From positions 744,001 through 808,000 of the forward strand of contig CAVRGQ010000009.1 of NCBI GenBank assembly GCA_963720785.1: a stretch of 64,000 nt of DNA, in the 5' to 3' direction. Source of the DNA: CAVRGQ01 sp963720785 (GTDB lineage: Bacteria > Actinomycetota > Acidimicrobiia > IMCC26256 > DASPTH01). Of the stretch, positions 1-7,983 are shown piece by piece. A program made the position numbers and the translations under genes. The notes below the pieces were generated by a model. That model was not told the origin of the DNA. It did not search any database and saw only the letters and a list, made by a program, of their open reading frames with translations. The stretch's first letter is position 1. Each line of letters begins with the position of its first letter.

Positions 1-982
1 CCCGCTCCTTCGTGCTGGAGGTCCCCGCCGAGTTGGCGGCGGAGTTCGACTACGAGGCGGGCCAGTTCTGCACCTTCCGGGCCAGCATCCCGGGAGCCGT
101 CGGCGGCCACGAAGTCGTGCGCTGCTACTCGATGTCGAGCACGCCGCACCCGGGCGACACCACCCTCACCGTCACCGTGAAGCGGGTGCCCGACGGCGTG
201 ATGTCGAACTGGATGATCGACACCCTCGAGCCGGGCGCCACCATCGAGGCGATGCGCCCGTCGGGCCTGTTCGTGCTGCAGGACCAGGGCGCCGGAATCC
301 CGATCGTCGCGTTCGGCGGCGGGAGCGGCATCACCCCGATCCTCTCGATCGTCGAGACCGCGCTCGCCACCACCGACCGGCCCATCACCCTCGTGTACGC
401 CAACCGCGACGCCGACTCCGTGATCTTCGACGCGCGACTCCGCGCGCTCGCGGCCGGCTCCGGCGGACGGCTCACGGTGCACTTCCACCTGGACACGGAG
501 GCCGGCTACCTCACCCCCGCCGATTGCGCGCGTCTCGTCGGCGACGCGGTGCCCGACGCCACCACCGCCGACTTCTACGTGTGCGGCCCCGGCCCCTACA
601 TGGACGTGGTCGAGTCCGCGGTCGCCACGCTCGGCATCTCCCCCGCGCACCTGTTCATCGAGCGCTTCGTGGTGCCCGGCGAGCACGTGCTCGAGGAGCG
701 CTCGGGCACCGAGTCGGTCACCATCCGGCTCAACGGCCGCAAGACCACCGTCGACTACCGCATGGGCGACAGCATCCTCGACACCGCGGACGCGGCGGCC
801 TCAAGCCGCCGTTCTCCTGCGAGTCGGGCAGTTGCGCCACCTGCATGGCCCACCTCGACGAGGGCTCGGCCACCATGCGGGTCAACAACGCGCTGCGCCC
901 CGACGAGGTCGACGACGGCTGGGTGCTCACCTGCCAGGCCGTCCCCCAGTCCCGCACCCTCACCGTCGACTACGACGCCTGA
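1..982 (+). CDS. Ferredoxin-NAD(P)H reductase with C-terminal 2Fe-2S domain (5' truncated, frameshifted)
   Basis: The gene enters from the left edge, so its start is not visible. The order is an FAD-binding domain (RCYSMSS near visible residue 40), an NAD-binding domain (FGGGSGITP near residue 105, then YVCGPGPYM) and a plant-type ferredoxin domain with CESGSCATCM and a fourth Cys in LTCQA. This is the PaaE/KshB/HmpX layout: it passes electrons from NAD(P)H to an oxygenase. The frame changes near 795-800, just before the ferredoxin cysteines; one missing base restores a continuous protein that ends at the TGA at 980-982. A partner oxygenase could be the Rieske gene at 3812-5093, but the two are not adjacent, so the pairing is inference. 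Confidence 0.85.
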   Translation, partial: PLLRAGGPRRVGGGVRLRGGPVLHLPGQHPGSRRRPRSRALLLDVEHAAPGRHHPHRHREAGARRRDVELDDRHPRAGRHHRGDAPVGPVRAAGPGRRNPDRRVRRRERHHPDPLDRRDRARHHRPAHHPRVRQPRRRLRDLRRATPRARGRLRRTAHGALPPGHGGRLPHPRRLRASRRRRGARRHHRRLLRVRPRPLHGRGRVRGRHARHLPRAPVHRALRGARRARARGALGHRVGHHPAQRPQDHRRLPHGRQHPRHRGRGGLKPPFSCESGSCATCMAHLDEGSATMRVNNALRPDEVDDGWVLTCQAVPQSRTLTVDYDA

Positions 983-996
983 CCTCGCCACTTCTC

Positions 997-1050
997 CCGT
1001 TTTGGCGTCACCAGAGGTCGCTATAGCGGCGCGTGGTGACGCCAAAACGG
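997..1050. repeat. Dispersed palindromic element, copy 1
   Basis: Two perfect 16-bp arms (997-1012 and 1035-1050, CCGTTTTGGCGTCACC and its complement) flank a 22-bp centre that contains CGCTATAGCG. The element fills the space between two convergent stop codons (980-982 and 1052-1054). Copies 2-5 of the same family lie at 31903, 38453, 43830 and 48381. There is no U-tract after the stem in either direction, so it is not a standard intrinsic terminator, although its position suggests a role at 3' ends. Confidence 0.85.
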
Positions 1051-1051
1051 A

Positions 1052-1994
1052 TCAGGTCAGGGTGGCGACGAGGGTTTCGGTGCGGTCGCGGGAGGCGATG
1101 CGCTCGTCGCGGGACTTGCCCCAGGGGACGACGCGCACGGCGATGTCGGTCGCGCCGGCGTCGGCGTAACGCGCGAGGCGGGCCGCGATCGCGGCTTCGT
1201 CGCCGACGGCGGCCATGTCGCCCACGTCGGACGCGTTCCCGCGCTCGAGCAGCGTCTGGTAGTTCGGCGAGTACTCGGCGTGAGCGAGCGCGCGGTTGGT
1301 CCACGCGCGCACGTCGTCCTCCTCGCCGGCCGTGCACACCGTGACCGGCACGCCGGCGACGACCCGCGGCGCGGGCTTCCCCGCTCCGGCGGCGGCCTCG
1401 GTGATGCGCGGCACGATGTGCTCACCGATGGCGCGCTCGTCGGCCATCCAGAGGATGGTGCCGTCGGCGAGCTCGCCCGCGGCGCGCAACATCGTGGGCC
1501 CGAGCGCGGCCACGAGCACCGGCACGGGGAGGTCGGTCACGTCGAGCGGGTTGTGGACCGTGTACCAGTCGTTCTCCACGTCGACCGGGCCCGGCCCCGC
1601 GAACGCGACGCGCAGTACCTCGAGGTACGCACGCGCCTGCGCGGCGGGTTTCTCGTAGGGCAGACCCATCATGTCGGCGACGATCCAGTGGTGCGACGGG
1701 CCGAGCCCGAGCACGAACCGGCCACCGCACGCGGCCTGGGTGGACAGTGCCTGTTGCGCCATCGCCACCGGGTGGCGCGACTGGATCGGCATCACCGCGG
1801 TGCCGAGTTCCACCCGGTCCGTGACCTGGCCCATGAGGGCGATCGCGGTGAGGGCGTCGAAGTCGTCGGGGAGTTGCGGCACCCACACGGAGTGGTAGCC
1901 GAGCTCCTCGGCGCGCCGCCGCGCCCTCGAGCAGCTTCGCGACCTTCTCGGGATAGCGGCCCCGCTCCGGGCCGAGCTGGAGTCCGATGCGCAT
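1052..1994 (-). CDS. LLM-class F420-dependent oxidoreductase (frameshifted)
   Basis: About 313 residues of the bacterial luciferase-like TIM-barrel fold, beginning MRIGLQLGPERG. Family blocks include SVWVPQLPDDFDALTA, VELGTAVMPIQSRHP and RFVLGLGPSHHWIV; they place it in the actinobacterial F420-dependent group that carries out hydride transfers with F420H2. The substrate is unknown. A single extra base near 1915-1925 splits residues 1-24 from the rest. The ATG at 1994 is preferred because MRIG is the usual N-terminus. The gene converges on the ferredoxin reductase, and the two are separated by palindrome copy 1. Confidence 0.85.
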
Positions 1995-2116
1995 GGGCGG
2001 ACCCTAGCCACGCAAGCTCCGGGCGGCAACCTCGTTCTCACATCCGAGAGGGTGCCTTGCAGGCGCCCCGGCCCGCGTCCATACTCTGGCGTCCGCACGG
2101 GAACGAGGGGGAACAG

Positions 2117-2863
2117 ATGGGCAACCGGGTCGCAGTGGTCACCGGCGGTGGCGCCGGCATGGGATTGGCGATCGCGCAACACCTGGCGCGTCGCGGCGAC
2201 CGGGTGGCGGTGATCGACCTGCGCGCCGAGGTGGCCGAAGCCGCCGCCGCGGGCATCCGCGCCGAGGGCGGCACCGCCATCGGCTGCGCGGCCGACGTCT
2301 CCGACCGTGCCGCGGTGGCCGCGGCCTACGACGCGGTGCGCGCCGAGTTCGGGCCGATCGAGATCCTCGTGACCAGCGCGGGCATCGACGAGTTCACGCC
2401 CTTCACCGAGATCAGCGTGGACGAGTGGCAGCGCGTCATCGACGTGAACCTCACCGGCACGTTCCACTGCATCCAGCTCGCGATCGGCGACATGCTCGAC
2501 GCGGGCTTCGGCCGCATCCTCACCATCTCGTCGTCGAGCGCGCAGTCGGGCGCGAAGAACATGGGGCACTACGTCGCGTCGAAGGGCGGCGTGATCGGCC
2601 TCACCAAGGCACTGGCCATCGAGTACGCCCGCAACGGGATCACCGTGAACACCATCCCGCCCGCGTTCATCGACACGCCGATGTCGCGCCGCGCCGAGGA
2701 GCGCGGTGACCTCCCCGACATGGACGCGATCGCCAAGCGCACGCCGATGGGGCGCGCGGGCACGCCCGACGACATCGCCGCGGCCGCGGCGTTCGTCACC
2801 AGCGACGACGCCGGCTACATCAGCGGCCAATCGATCAACGTCAACGGGGCGATGTACCTGTGA
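2117..2863 (+). CDS. Short-chain dehydrogenase/reductase (SDR)
   Basis: A 248-residue classical SDR. The Rossmann motif TGGGAGMG lies near residue 10, the catalytic Ser in TISSSSAQSG and the YxxxK pair in HYVASKGG; the ending SGQSINVNGAMYL is typical of FabG-like enzymes. It probably oxidises or reduces a hydroxyl/keto group of a catabolic intermediate with NAD(P). The ATG at 2117 follows GAGGGGGAAC. The next gene starts inside its stop codon (GTGA), so the two are translationally coupled. A sequence resembling the candidate operators at 5151 and 7896 (GAGGGTGCCTTGCAGG, about 2049-2064) lies upstream; this link is weak. Confidence 0.88.
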   Translation: MGNRVAVVTGGGAGMGLAIAQHLARRGDRVAVIDLRAEVAEAAAAGIRAEGGTAIGCAADVSDRAAVAAAYDAVRAEFGPIEILVTSAGIDEFTPFTEISVDEWQRVIDVNLTGTFHCIQLAIGDMLDAGFGRILTISSSSAQSGAKNMGHYVASKGGVIGLTKALAIEYARNGITVNTIPPAFIDTPMSRRAEERGDLPDMDAIAKRTPMGRAGTPDDIAAAAAFVTSDDAGYISGQSINVNGAMYL

Positions 2864-3465
2864 CCGACACGGCGGGTAGGCCGCGCATCGCACCCCTCCC
2901 CGCCGCCGAGTGGGGCGACGACGAGCAACGCGCCATCGCCGGCGCGTTCGGTGACGCTGCGGTCGCGAGCTTCCGCTCCGGCGAGCGCCCGTGCCCGAAC
3001 GTGGTCACCACGCTGGCGCGCCACCCCACGCTCTCCGGCTCGTGGCTCAAGTTCAACAACGTGTTGTTCCGCGACCTCGAGCTCGACCCACGCCTGCGCG
3101 AGCTCGCGATCCTGCGGGTCGCGTCGCGCACCGACGCCGAGTACGAGTGGGCGCAACACGTGCGCCTCGCCCAGCAGCAGCTCGGCGTCACCGACGACGA
3201 AGTGGATGCCGCTGGCAGCGGCGCGACCCACGGCTGGACCCCGATCGAGGCCGCCGTGCTCGACGCCACCGACGAGCTCGTCGCCGACCACGTCATCAGC
3301 GACGCCACGTACGCGCGGCTGGCCGAGCACATGGACGACCGGATGATCATGGAGCTGACGTTCGCGATCGGCGCCTACACGTGCCTCGCAATGGTGTTCA
3401 ACACCTGCGGCATGCAGCTCGACGACGACCTGATCGGGACCGGCCGGCCCTTCCCTGGCAAGTAG
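2860..3465 (+). CDS. Carboxymuconolactone decarboxylase-family (CMD) protein
   Basis: A 201-residue all-helical protein of the CMD/AhpD-like family. The diagnostic block is LRELAILRVASRTDAEYEWAQHVRLA, paraphrased here by its key residues: R in ILRVA, then E, W and H spaced as E-x2-W-x2-H. It lacks a CxxC pair, so it is not a peroxidase of the AhpD type. Related genes lie at 6042 and 44414, each inside a catabolic operon. The GTG start at 2860 overlaps the SDR stop codon. The reaction is not known; a hydratase, lactonase or decarboxylase role on a ring-derived acid would fit the context. Confidence 0.8.
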   Translation: MTDTAGRPRIAPLPAAEWGDDEQRAIAGAFGDAAVASFRSGERPCPNVVTTLARHPTLSGSWLKFNNVLFRDLELDPRLRELAILRVASRTDAEYEWAQHVRLAQQQLGVTDDEVDAAGSGATHGWTPIEAAVLDATDELVADHVISDATYARLAEHMDDRMIMELTFAIGAYTCLAMVFNTCGMQLDDDLIGTGRPFPGK

Positions 3466-3478
3466 GCCCGCTCCCGCG

Positions 3479-3815
3479 TCAGACGGCCGGCAGCACCAGA
3501 GGTGTCCAGTCGGCCGCGCCGCTGTCGGGCACGCGCTGCTGGCGCCACACCTCGATCGGGAACGACACGTTGCACAGCGCGCAGTAGAGCCACAGCAGGT
3601 TGACGCCCTCGTCGGAGAGCTCGTCGACCGGGTACTGCTCGAGGTAGGCGAGCACGTCGTCGATACGGGCCATCGCCGTGTCGTAGAACGTCTGCAGGTC
3701 GTCCATCGACGCGTCGAGCCGCCGCGAGGTAGCGCGCCCGCTGGTCGGGGAGCACCCACTGCTCGGTGAACGGCTGGAGGTCCTCGAACCCCGCGGGGAG
3801 CGCGTGCGCGGTCAC
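3479..3815 (-). CDS. Small protein encoded with the Rieske oxygenase (unrecognised, frameshifted)
   Basis: About 111 residues once the break near 3722 is joined. I do not recognise a domain. The N-terminal part begins with TAHALPAGFEDLQPF and the C-terminal part has two helices rich in acidic and aromatic residues (NLLWLYCALCNVSFP). The GTG start at 3815 overlaps the stop of the Rieske gene (GTGA), so it is translated with it. It is too short and dissimilar to be an NTF2-fold beta subunit. It could be an accessory or assembly factor for the oxygenase; that rests only on context. It ends close to the convergent CMD gene (stop at 3465). Confidence 0.6.
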
Positions 3816-5093
3816 TGGGCACCTGCCTTCGTGGTGTCGCCGGCTTGCGCCTGCCAGTCGGCGACGTACTGACGCGCCGTCGTGTGCAGGTGGCGCAGCA
3901 GGATCTCCTGGTCGCAGAGCGGGAACTCGGTGATCGCCTGCGTCTCGAGCATCGTCTGCGTGGCCTCGAGCGTGTTGCCGTCCTGCAGCGCATATTCGAC
4001 GAACGTGACCATCGAGAGCTCCTGGGTGAGCCGCTCGCGCGCGTTCTTCGGCGGCACGAAGTACGCGGTGCCCTCGAAGATGTGCGTGTTGTGGCTGGTC
4101 GGCCAGTAGTGGTACGTGAGGATCCACTGGCGTTCCCAGATGAGGATCATGAAGTTCGGGAAGAAGAGGAACGAGTCCTCACCCCACGCGCGGTGCTCCG
4201 CGGGGTTGAGTCCCGACGGCAGCTCGGGCACCACGTCGGGCGAGTCCCACGGGCCGAAGAGACCGGCGCGCAGCTTGCGCTCGATCGGCTTCACCATGCT
4301 CTCGTCCTTCGGCGGCGACATGCCGCCCCACGACGACACGACGTTGTGCGGGCCGTCGACCTCGTACCAGAGCGCTTCGTAGCCGTAGCCCGCGAGCTTG
4401 CGCGACTCCTCCTCCACCGCCTGGCGGCCATGGAGAATCGGTGCGTGGTAGAACTCGGTGAAGGCGTCGATGAAGAGCTTCCAGTTGCTCCCGACCTCCG
4501 CCCGGTACTTGTAGACCTGCGTGAACTCGTGGAACGGGTAGCCCTCCAACTTGCGGAGCATCGTCCCGAGATAGTCGGTGAGCGGTGCGGCATCGTCGTC
4601 GAAGTTGACGAAGATCCAGCCCTCCCACACTTCGAGGCGCACCGACCGCAACGGCCAGTCGGCCTTGTCGAAGTCGAAGAACTCCTCTTCCTGCTGCACG
4701 AACTGCAGGTCGCCCTCGAGGTTGTACTCCCACCCGTGGTACTTGCAGGTGAACGCACGGCAGGAGCCGCTCACTTCTTCGTTCGGGAAGTCCTGCCACA
4801 CGAGCTTGTTCCCGCGGTGACGGCAGATGTTGTAGAAGGCGCGGTACTCGTCGGGCCCGGAGCGCACGATCACCACGGACGCGCCGGCCGCGGCGATCTC
4901 CTTGGTGAAGTAGCTGCCCACCCGCTTGAGTCTGCTCGACCCGGCCGAGGTTCAGCCAGGTGCGGCGGAAGATCGCGTCACGCTCGAGTTCGTAGTGCTC
5001 CGGGCTGATCGAGTCCTGGTACGACACCGGCTTCGTGTCGATCCCGTAGTGCTCGGTCCAGCTGCCCTCGGCAGGCTTGGGGAAGTGCGGCAC
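3812..5093 (-). CDS. Rieske non-heme iron oxygenase, alpha subunit (frameshifted)
   Basis: About 426 residues. The Rieske cluster ligands are C-R-H (CRHRGNKLVW) and C-K-Y-H (CKYHGWEYN), 20 residues apart. The mononuclear iron site follows in DAFTEFYHAPILHG, with two histidines, and a C-terminal ring_hydroxyl_A region. It should hydroxylate or demethylate an aromatic or alicyclic substrate using electrons from a reductase. The frame breaks at 4931-4932, where the reverse strand reads CAGACTC; either CAG or CAA followed by CTC restores EQLKRVGSYF. The GTG at 5093 is chosen because GAGAGGA precedes it. A 19-bp palindrome lies 58 bp upstream (5151-5169). Confidence 0.88.
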
Positions 5094-5150
5094 GGCAGTG
5101 TCCTCTCGTCGCGTGCTGCGGCCGAACGAATGTAACACGCCCTCTCCGAA

Positions 5151-5169
5151 ATGAGAAGGCCCTTCTCAT
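5151..5169. promoter_or_regulatory. Perfect 19-bp palindrome, candidate TetR operator
   Basis: ATGAGAAGG-C-CCTTCTCAT is perfectly symmetrical. It lies upstream of the Rieske operon and just past the stop of the dehydrogenase gene at 5176. A 14/19 match occurs at 7896-7914 between two divergent genes. The TetR gene at 10451 is the nearest candidate regulator. A terminator is less likely because no T-run follows. Confidence 0.55.
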
Positions 5170-5175
5170 CGGACC

Positions 5176-6045
5176 TCAGCCCTCGCCGCTGCCCTCGCCG
5201 CAGAGCCAGGGGTAGATGCGGGTGAAGTCGGCACCGGGCTCCTCGGCGGCGAACCGGGCCCACTGGCCGGCGACCACCTCGGACATCACCGACGGCCCGC
5301 CCCCGCCCGCCACCTCGCCGAGGTAGAGGCCCACGTCCTTGGCCATCAGCGAGTTGCTGAACCCCGAGGCGTACCGGCCGGTGAGCACGTGGTTGGGGAA
5401 CTTGTCGTCGGTGGCGCTGTTGTGCCCGCTCGACGCGTTGAGCACGTCGAGCATCGTCGCGAGGTCGAGCCCCGAGGCGAGGCCGAAGGCCACGGCCTCG
5501 CTGGTGGCGGCGAGCGCGGTGGCCGAGAGGAAGTTGTTCGCCAGCTTCATCGCCTGCGCGGGGCCGGCGCGGTCGCCCACGCGGTGGCGGCGGTCGCTCA
5601 GGCCGGCGAGCACCGGCTCGACCGCGGCGCACACGTCGTCGGGGGCCGCGTACATCACTGCCAGCGTGCGCCGGCGAGCCCCGGCCACTCCCCCCGACAC
5701 CGGCGCGTCGACGTACGCGACACCCGAGCCGGCGAGGAGTGCCACGATCGCGACCGCGGCACGCGGACCGACGGTCGAGGTGTCGATCACATGGGTGGTT
5801 GCCCGGTCGTCGGCGGCGACGATCTCACGCGCGACCGCCTCGGACGCGACGCCGTCGGGCAGGCTGCACACGACGACCGCCGCGGCGCGCGCCACCGCGG
5901 CGACGTCGGCGACGAACTGCACGCCCTCGGGGGCGCGGTCGGGGCCCGACGCGTCGAACCCGAGCACCTCGTGCCCGGCGCCCACGAGGTTGCCCGCCAG
6001 CGCGCTCCCCATGTTGCCGAGGCCGACGAAGCCCACGACGCTCAT
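5176..6045 (-). CDS. NAD(P)-dependent beta-hydroxyacid dehydrogenase (3-hydroxyisobutyrate dehydrogenase family)
   Basis: A 289-residue protein with an N-terminal Rossmann motif (GFVGLGNMGSALAGNL), the substrate-binding block DAPVSGGVAGAR, and the catalytic lysine in AMKLANNFLSATAL. This is the classic 3-hydroxyisobutyrate/tartronate semialdehyde reductase pattern. It would oxidise a beta-hydroxy acid to the semialdehyde, which fits the aldehyde dehydrogenase two genes upstream in the same operon. The segment around residues 150-160 (GLSDRRHRVGDRAG) replaces the usual MG-x-IxHxGxxG, so a compensated pair of indels is possible there. The ATG at 6045 overlaps the stop of the CMD gene (ATGA). 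Confidence 0.85.
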   Translation of the reverse strand: MSVVGFVGLGNMGSALAGNLVGAGHEVLGFDASGPDRAPEGVQFVADVAAVARAAAVVVCSLPDGVASEAVAREIVAADDRATTHVIDTSTVGPRAAVAIVALLAGSGVAYVDAPVSGGVAGARRRTLAVMYAAPDDVCAAVEPVLAGLSDRRHRVGDRAGPAQAMKLANNFLSATALAATSEAVAFGLASGLDLATMLDVLNASSGHNSATDDKFPNHVLTGRYASGFSNSLMAKDVGLYLGEVAGGGGPSVMSEVVAGQWARFAAEEPGADFTRIYPWLCGEGSGEG

Positions 6046-6434
6046 CGCGCGTCCTTCGCCGAACGCGCCGCGCGCACCTTCGCCAGCGATCGCTTCGCCG
6101 AGACCGCGGCGGGCGCGCCGGCATACGCGGCGATCTGGAACAGCAGCTCGTCGACCTCGTCGTCGGTGACGCCCGCGTTGTGGCACGCGCCGGCGTGGAG
6201 CTCGAACTCCTCCGTGCGCCCGAGCGAAGCGGTGATCGCGAGCACGAGCAGGCTGCGGTCGCGCAGGCTCAACGGCCCTTCGCGCGTCCAGACGCCCCAC
6301 GCGGAGCGCGTGAGGTGGTCCTGGAACTCGCGCAACGTGGGGTTGGGGTCGGCCGTCTGCGCGTCGACGTACTCGTCGCCGAGGATCCGGCGGCGCATCG
6401 CGCGCGCCGCGTCCAACTGCTGCTGCTCGTCCAC
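6042..6434 (-). CDS. 4-carboxymuconolactone decarboxylase-like protein (PcaC family)
   Basis: A 130-residue protein close to the usual length of PcaC. The recognisable core is EEFELHAGACHNAGVT followed by LLFQIAAYAGAPAAVSA, with the conserved HxxxCHNAG and YxGxPA elements. PcaC removes CO2 from 4-carboxymuconolactone in protocatechuate catabolism, but no other pca gene is present, so the substrate may differ. It lies between an aldehyde dehydrogenase (6453) and a hydroxyacid dehydrogenase (overlap ATGA) on the same strand. The start is GTG at 6434. Confidence 0.82.
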   Translation of the reverse strand: MDEQQQLDAARAMRRRILGDEYVDAQTADPNPTLREFQDHLTRSAWGVWTREGPLSLRDRSLLVLAITASLGRTEEFELHAGACHNAGVTDDEVDELLFQIAAYAGAPAAVSAKRSLAKVRAARSAKDAR

Positions 6435-6452
6435 CGCGGTACTCCTGTCGTC

Positions 6453-7869
6453 TCAGCCCAGCGAGAGGCTGACGGTCTTGGTCTGGGCGTAGTCGTGCAG
6501 GGCCTCGATGCCCTTCTCGCGGCCGTAGCCGCTCTGTTTGAAGCCGCCAAAGGGCGTCTCGATGGTGAGCGGGCCACCGTTCACCGCCACCTGGCCGGCG
6601 TCGATGCGCTCGGCCACGCGCAACCCGCGCGCGACGTCGCCTGACCACACTGCGCCGACGAGCCCGTAGTCGGTGTCGTTGGCGCGCGTGACGGCGTCGT
6701 CCTCGTCGGCGAACGGCATGGTCACCAGGACGGGTCCGAACACCTCCTCGCGCGCGATCGGTGCCTGCGGGTCGACCCCCACGTACACGGTGGGTTGCAC
6801 GTAGAAGCCTTCGGCTCCCGGTCCATCGCCGTATGCGGCACCGCCCACTGCGGGCATCAGCCCCGCCTCGCGCGCGCTGGCGAAGTGCGCGAGCACCTTG
6901 GCGTGTTGCGCTTCGGTGATCATGGGCCCGAAGTCGGTGGCCGGCTGCAGCTTCGCGACCGCGTCGGCCACGCGCGTCGCGACCTCGTCGTGCACCGACT
7001 CCTCCACGAGGAGACGCGTGAGCGCGGAGCACACCTGGCCGGTGTTGAACGCGACCGCGTTGACCGCGGCGGCCACCGCGCGATCGAGATCCGCATCGGC
7101 GAACACCACGAGTGGCGACTTGCCGCCGAGCTCCAGGGTCATCGGGAGCAGCCGGTCGGCGGCGAGCGCGGCGAGCTGCTTGCCGGTGGCGACCGAACCG
7201 GTGAACGCGACCCGCCGCACGAGCGGGTGGGTCACGAGCGGCGTGCCGACATCGGGGCCGGTGCCGGTGACGACGTTCAGTACGCCGTCGGGCAACCCCG
7301 CCTCGCTCGCGAGCTGCGCCAACCGCAGCGTGGACACCGACGTGAACTCCGACGGCTTCACCACCACCGCATTGCCGACCGCGAGGGCGGGCGCCACCGC
7401 ACGCGCCGTCTGGTTGAGGGGGAGGTTCCACGGCGTGATCACCCCCACCACGCCGAAGGGCTCGAGGCGCGTGTAGGTGTGGGCGCCGGCGCCGAGGTCG
7501 ACGGTGCGGCCGCCGAAGGACGCGGACGATGCCGGCGTAGTAGCGGAAGTAGGCGACCGACAGATCGACCTCGTTGCGGGCCTGCCCCGGGAGCTTGCCG
7601 GTGCACGCCCGCTCGAGCGCCACCAGCTCCTCGGTGGCCTGTTCGGCGGCGTCGGCCACCGCGTGCAGCGCATCGGCGCGGTCCCCCGCCGAGCCCCCGG
7701 CCCAGGCGGGCTGAGCCGCCGCCGCGGCGCGCACCGCGGCGTCGACGTCGGGCTCGGTGCCACCGGCGATCTCGTCACCGGGGCGGCGGGTGGCCGGTTC
7801 GATCGTGGGGAGGTGCCCACCCGCGGCGGGGGCGACCGCCGCGCCGTCGATCCAGTGCTCGTGGCGCAT
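6453..7869 (-). CDS. NAD(P)-dependent aldehyde dehydrogenase (frameshifted)
   Basis: About 471 residues of the ALDH superfamily, starting MRHEHWIDG. The NAD-binding part has VITPWNLPLNQ, KPSEFTSVS and FTGSVATGK; the catalytic Glu is in LELGGKSP and the catalytic Cys in NTGQVCSALTR; the end has PFGGFKQSGYGREKG. It oxidises an aldehyde, perhaps betaine-aldehyde-like or a chain-shortened terpenoid, to the acid. The frame breaks at about 7521-7522, where the reverse strand reads CGCGTCC; CGC or CGG before TCC restores IVRSFGGRT. It is divergent from the acyl-CoA ligase at 7984, and a candidate operator lies between them. Confidence 0.9.
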
Positions 7870-7895
7870 CGACCGCTCCCGGGCTCGGAGGGGAC

Positions 7896-7914
7896 ATGAG
7901 AAGGGCGTTCTTCG
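7896..7914. promoter_or_regulatory. Second copy of the ATGAGAAGG operator-like sequence
   Basis: ATGAGAAGGGCGTTCTTCG matches the palindrome at 5151-5169 at 14 of 19 positions, including the whole left arm and TTCT of the right arm. It lies in the 114-bp divergent region between the aldehyde dehydrogenase and the acyl-CoA ligase. About 10 bp to its right, CAAGGGCACTTG forms another small inverted repeat. Confidence 0.45.
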
Positions 7915-7983
7915 CAGACTACAAGGGCACTTGCAGAGCCCGCGCGGGGCGGCGAAGCTGTCGCCTCCGACGAGGGGGGACGA

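Noticed and set aside
997..1050. Canonical rho-independent terminator
   Set aside because: The stem is long, but neither direction has a U-run after the 3' arm, and the centre sequence is conserved between copies beyond what a terminator needs.
2860..3465. AhpD-type alkylhydroperoxidase
   Set aside because: It has the CMD fold but no CxxC redox pair.
1..5093. KshA/KshB 3-ketosteroid 9-alpha-hydroxylase system
   Set aside because: The Rieske and reductase families fit broadly, but they are not adjacent, no kstD or hsa genes are near, and residues alone do not identify KshA.
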